Of a stretch of 49,685 bases of DNA, positions 47,294 to 49,685 are shown piece by piece. Made by a program: the position numbers and the translations under genes. This stretch comes from Enemella evansiae (GTDB lineage Bacteria; Pseudomonadota; Alphaproteobacteria; Rhodobacterales; Rhodobacteraceae), in NCBI GenBank assembly GCA_017255395.1, contig JAFKDC010000030.1:1-49685 (forward strand). The letters run 5' to 3'. Numbering within the stretch: the first letter of the stretch is position 1; each line of letters begins with the position of its first letter. The notes below the pieces were generated by a model. The model did no database searches. It was not told where the DNA came from and worked only from the letters and a program-made list of their open reading frames with translations.

Positions 47294-47369
47294 GGGCCGT
47301 TAGCTCAGTTGGTAGAGCAACTGACTTTTAATCAGTGGGTCGCAGGTTCGAATCCTGCACGGCTCACCA
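47294..47369 (+). tRNA. tRNA-Lys (anticodon UUU)
   Basis: The 76-nt cloverleaf has a 7-bp acceptor stem (GGGCCGT with ACGGCTC, one G-U pair), the D arm AGCTCAGTTGGTAGAGC, and the anticodon stem ACTGA/TCAGT with loop CTTTTAA, giving anticodon UUU. The T arm is GCAGGTTCGAATCCTGC, followed by an encoded CCA end. The 3' end is four bases from the integrase stop, so the gene is the likely attachment site of the adjacent element. Confidence 0.97.
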
Positions 47370-47373
47370 CTGA

Positions 47374-48504
47374 TCATAAAATTTCCTTTCCCTGCTTGGG
47401 GTTGGTGTCAGAATTGACGAACCTCTTGGGAAGGTTCGCCAAATTGCGCTCGCCATTCGGGCAGGCGATCAGTTTCTCAATCGCGGAACCGGCCATGCCT
47501 TCGCGGCCAGCGGCCTCGGTGTGGCGCTGCACGAGAGCCAGTGTTTTGTGTCCTGTGACCGCGCCGATCTCGTGCGCCGTCGCCCCAGCCTCGGCCAAAC
47601 GGCGGGCGCAGGCCTTGCGAAGGCCGTGGGCGGAACGCTGGGGCAGTTTCGCGTCCTCGGTCCATCGCTGCATGAGATTGCCCAATCCCCCGGCGGAACG
47701 CATCGTGCCCTTCTGAGTGGCCAGGAAGGGCCGGTCCTTCGGCAACTTGTCCAGAACCTCGGCCAGGTCCGGATGGATAGGCACGGAAACCAGCACCCCA
47801 CCAGCCCGCTGCGTCTTCTGTCGCCGGTATTCGAGTTTGCCGTTTCGGATGTTCTTCGGCCCCAGCTTCACAGCATCGACCCGCGCCGCGCCGGTGTAGA
47901 GGATAAGTGTCACCGCAGTATGCGCCAGCGTGCCGGGCTTGTGGACCTTGAAGAATTGCGCCAGCTCGTCTTCGTCCCACGTATGGAAGCCGTCACCGCC
48001 CACGCGGAACGGCTTCGTCGCTCGCGCAGGGTTGTCGCCGCGCCAGTCCAGCGTGATCGCGAAATCCATAAGCTGGATCAGCCGCTTGCGCAGATTGTTC
48101 GCCGCAGTGGGCGTCTCGGCCTTCTCCGCCAGGATCGTCTGCACATGCCGCCGCTGCATCAGCCGTACGGGCTTGTCGCCATGCTCTTCCCGAAACTTCT
48201 CGACAATCCCGCGATAGACCTTCTGCGTGCTCGGTGCGAGATCGAGGAACTCGGGTGAACGATACCAGAGTGCGACAAGCTGGCTAACACTATAGGGCTT
48301 GGCCCGGTCCGCCCCGATCAGCCCGCGCGTCTTGTGGCCGTTCACCGCATCCTCATACCGCCGAACGAAGTCCTCCGATCCGTAGTCGCTCCCCAGCTCA
48401 GCCGAGAACCCACCCTTCCGAAACCGCCAACGCCGCTTCCCGTGCCGGTCGAAATAGGCCGTCGCGCCAGGAAACTGCTTGCGGCGTTTCACGGGCGATC
48501 CCAC
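47374..48504 (-). CDS. int: Tyrosine site-specific integrase, probably inactive
   Basis: The 376-residue phage-type integrase has a SAM-like core-binding domain (about 70-165) and a catalytic domain (about 175-345). Catalytic residues seen are R208 (YTGAARVDAV), H293-x-x-R296 (SAHGLRKACARR) and H319 (TGHKTL). The expected nucleophile is the Tyr in the usual VQRYT context, but here the codon is CAC at 47521-47523, giving H328 (VQRHTEAA), with no Tyr nearby. The gene points at the tRNA, as integrases of tRNA-inserted elements often do. Its ATG overlaps the upstream small gene by 16 bases. Confidence 0.9.
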   Translation of the reverse strand: MGSPVKRRKQFPGATAYFDRHGKRRWRFRKGGFSAELGSDYGSEDFVRRYEDAVNGHKTRGLIGADRAKPYSVSQLVALWYRSPEFLDLAPSTQKVYRGIVEKFREEHGDKPVRLMQRRHVQTILAEKAETPTAANNLRKRLIQLMDFAITLDWRGDNPARATKPFRVGGDGFHTWDEDELAQFFKVHKPGTLAHTAVTLILYTGAARVDAVKLGPKNIRNGKLEYRRQKTQRAGGVLVSVPIHPDLAEVLDKLPKDRPFLATQKGTMRSAGGLGNLMQRWTEDAKLPQRSAHGLRKACARRLAEAGATAHEIGAVTGHKTLALVQRHTEAAGREGMAGSAIEKLIACPNGERNLANLPKRFVNSDTNPKQGKEIL

Positions 48505-48662
48505 GGATTGTTGACCTCGTCGGTCTGCTTTTCGGTGCTGTAGATCACGACCTTGCCGTCACGGCTGATCTCTGACCGTACGACCGGAATGCCTGCATCC
48601 CGGTACGCCTTGAGGTATCGTGTCAATTCGCTCTGCGTCAGCGTCGCGCGGGGCATGGCCAT
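48489..48662 (-). CDS. Small 57-residue integrase-linked protein
   Basis: The 57-residue protein (TLTQSELTRYLKAYRDAGIPV, then SRDGKVVIYSTEKQ) is a small basic-acidic protein that I recall being encoded directly upstream of similar integrases in alphaproteobacterial islands. Function is unknown; a recombination accessory role is possible. Start is ATG at 48662, with AAGGAA six bases upstream. It overlaps the integrase start by 16 bases. Confidence 0.7.
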   Translation of the reverse strand: MAMPRATLTQSELTRYLKAYRDAGIPVVRSEISRDGKVVIYSTEKQTDEVNNPWDRP

Positions 48663-48678
48663 AGGGGTTCCTTCCACG

Positions 48679-48966
48679 TCAAAGGCTTGAGTGCTGCGGC
48701 TCGCCCAAAGGTAGGCTCGGTTGCTCTCCTTCAGGGCGTTTGAACCTGGTCGCGTTGCGCTGGAACCGCTCCCAACCACTCATGGTCAGCATCTTTGTCT
48801 TCGCGGATATCTCGAAGAACTCCAGCCGTCCGTCGTTCATCAACGCGCGAACTTGCGCGGCACTCAGTCCGACAAGCTCGCCCAGTTCTTTCGGGAAAGA
48901 AACTTTTCCTGTGCCAAAACCCTCTCCTTTTAGTAACGTAGCGCGAATCGTGTTGAATGCGCTCAC
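48679..48966 (-). CDS. Putative excisionase-like winged HTH protein
   Basis: The 95-residue protein has a MerR/Xis-like pattern at about residues 25-70: LGELVGLSAAQVRALMNDGRLEFFEISAKTKMLTMSGWERF, where a short HTH is followed by a wing and a final helix. Such proteins direct excision or act as Cro-like regulators. Start is GTG at 48966; no strong ribosome site is seen. It lies 16 bases upstream of the 57-residue gene and is divergent from the repressor-like gene, which fits an early control region. Confidence 0.6.
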   Translation of the reverse strand: MSAFNTIRATLLKGEGFGTGKVSFPKELGELVGLSAAQVRALMNDGRLEFFEISAKTKMLTMSGWERFQRNATRFKRPEGEQPSLPLGEPQHSSL

Positions 48967-48979
48967 GCGTCATGGCCCG

Positions 48980-48997
48980 ACAACGAAACACAACGAA
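48980..48997. promoter_or_regulatory. Phased direct repeats in divergent control region
   Basis: ACAACGAA occurs at 48980-48987 and again at 48990-48997, exactly 10 bp (one helical turn) apart, between the divergent starts at 48966 and 49027. They may be operator half-sites for the repressor-like protein. A possible -10 box TATAGC lies at 49015-49020. Confidence 0.4.
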
Positions 48998-49026
48998 TAA
49001 CGTTCATTTGTGCGTATAGCATTCAC

Positions 49027-49482
49027 ATGAGCGCAACTGCAAGTGGATTGCTCACGATAATGGCTGATCGTCCGTATGACTACTTGAGCGCCCTTGGCGC
49101 GCGCATCGCGATCGCACGCAATGAGCTTGGTATGTCGCAGGTGAAAATGGCCGAAGCTCTCGGAATCTCTCTCCGCGCCTACCAGAGCTATGAGCTAGGC
49201 AAGCGCTCGATTCCGGTCGAAGCATTGGTCGAGTTGCACCGTCAATTTCAGGTAGACCTGAACTGGATTCTCTTAGGAGTCGAGGCCGTCCGGTTGGAGC
49301 ATGATCTGACTGCGCTGGAAGACTTCGAGGTCGCGCTGGACAAGTATTTGTCTGACAGCGGGACCAAGCTGAAAAGCGAAAAGCGCGGGGCGATTGCCGC
49401 GCGCTGGTACCGATCCTTCCTGGAAGGAAAGGAAATAGCCATGGACGATGTCCACACCTGGATAGAATTGTTGAGAGAATAA
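49027..49482 (+). CDS. XRE/CI-like repressor
   Basis: The 151-residue protein has an XRE helix-turn-helix at about residues 25-80: RIAIARNELGMSQVKMAEALGISLRAYQSYELGKRSIPVEALVELHRQFQVDLNWILLG. This pattern is that of phage-type repressors. The C-terminal 70 residues are helical and charged and carry no peptidase motif. The ATG at 49027 may be preceded by a very short leader; an in-frame ATG at 49060 (MADRPYDYL) is an alternative. It is divergent from the excisionase-like gene. Confidence 0.85.
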   Translation: MSATASGLLTIMADRPYDYLSALGARIAIARNELGMSQVKMAEALGISLRAYQSYELGKRSIPVEALVELHRQFQVDLNWILLGVEAVRLEHDLTALEDFEVALDKYLSDSGTKLKSEKRGAIAARWYRSFLEGKEIAMDDVHTWIELLRE

Positions 49483-49484
49483 AA

Positions 49485-49556
49485 ATGGACCTGAGACAAC
49501 CCGATACTTGGAGGCGTCACCAATTAGCGGCAACCGAACGGATGCAGTGCGACATT
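49485..49556 (+). pseudogene. Gene interrupted by IS5-type element (5' fragment)
   Basis: An ATG two bases after the repressor stop opens a frame reading MDLRQPDTWRRHQLAATERM then QCDI, which runs straight into the IS end at about 49557. Continuing into the IS only gives a short unrelated tail. The gene was probably cotranscribed with the repressor and is now cut. Its function cannot be told from 24 residues. Confidence 0.55.
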
Positions 49557-49685
49557 GGGGCTCTGTTGCACAAATCGGGGTCTGAGCGCACTTCCCCTTT
49601 CCCGGGACGGACTTATCCTACGGGCTTTGTGACGGGTATGCCAAGGGCAGTGTAGCGGTTGAGCACCGCAATCCGGATTTGGAGC
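49557..49685 (-). mobile_element. IS5-family insertion sequence, one end (partial)
   Basis: The end GGGGCTCTGTTGCACAAATC at 49557-49576 looks like an IS5-group terminal repeat. A transposase C-terminus on the minus strand follows. The remainder continues beyond the window, so the other end and target duplication cannot be checked. Confidence 0.75.
49613..49685 (-). CDS. IS5-family transposase, C-terminal fragment
   Basis: The minus-strand frame gives LQIRIAVLNRYTALGIPVTK then PVG and a stop at 49613. The tail VLNRYTALGIPVT is typical of IS5-family (DDE) transposases. The catalytic core is outside the window. Confidence 0.75.
   Translation of the reverse strand, partial: LQIRIAVLNRYTALGIPVTKPVG

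Noticed and set aside
49485-49685. Second copy of the tRNA-Lys 3' end (attR) near the right edge
   Set aside because: I looked for a repeat of the T-arm/acceptor sequence and found none before the window ends.

Overview
The window looks like a chromosomal segment of a high-GC alphaproteobacterium of the Rhodobacteraceae (Roseobacter group). This rests on gene content and order: a chvI-chvG-hprK-rapZ-manX-ptsH cluster divergent from ATP-type pckA, MipZ, DUF1150 beside Hsp20, UbiK-lgt-midA-pgeF, phosphatidylcholine synthase, two Hint-domain proteins, and three copies of an intergenic motif (core GTATTTGG next to a GAAGAAG run) that I recall as common in this family. No database could be searched, so family names rest on motif recognition.

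Layout. 1-137: the 3' end of an IS481-type element. 138-3361: rimO, then an AT-richer orphan membrane protein gene (2243-3145) that looks acquired. 3362-9151: a LuxR-type regulator coupled to a small putative HTH gene, thymidine kinase, a lytic transglycosylase, a small membrane protein, a FabH-like ketoacyl synthase and another small membrane protein. 9309-11524: a D-2-hydroxyacid dehydrogenase, then proC and a CsaA-like gene. 11960-16849: an ectoine-catabolic set (doeA divergent from doeX-doeC-doeD) without the deacetylase doeB. 16986-18457: mipZ and a DUF3859-like protein. 18621-26000: pckA divergent from the ChvI/ChvG two-component system, followed by HPr kinase, RapZ, EIIA-Man, HPr and an acyltransferase. 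This links envelope and acid sensing to nitrogen/carbon PTS signalling and gluconeogenesis.

26124-31212: 3-hydroxybutyryl-CoA dehydrogenase, a DUF6473-like protein, a lone PhnM-type amidohydrolase, purE-purK and a YdcH-like protein. 31371-36853: Hsp20, DUF1150, a Hint protein, sulfate adenylyltransferase/APS kinase read in frame from an upstream MarR-EPS-type domain, then trxB-rraB. 37049-40302: an Lrp regulator, a PAS protein, a second Hint protein and a 46-residue small protein. 40463-47165: lgt-midA-pgeF, ubiK, pcs, a PaiB-like flavin protein and dapF-mtaB. 47294-47369: tRNA-Lys(UUU). 47374-49556: the start of an integrative element inserted at that tRNA (integrase, two small genes, divergent repressor, next gene cut by an IS). 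49557-49685: the end of an IS5-type element.

Most of the window is ordinary core genome. The points most worth following are a tyrosine integrase whose catalytic Tyr appears to be His; a DapF whose second catalytic Cys aligns with Ser; the in-frame MarR-Sat-CysC frame with an internal ribosome binding site; two adjacent perfect 20-bp palindromes; phased operator-like repeats before pckA (20-bp period) and doeC (31-bp period); and the AT-rich orphan membrane protein. I did not find a clearly new multi-gene system.
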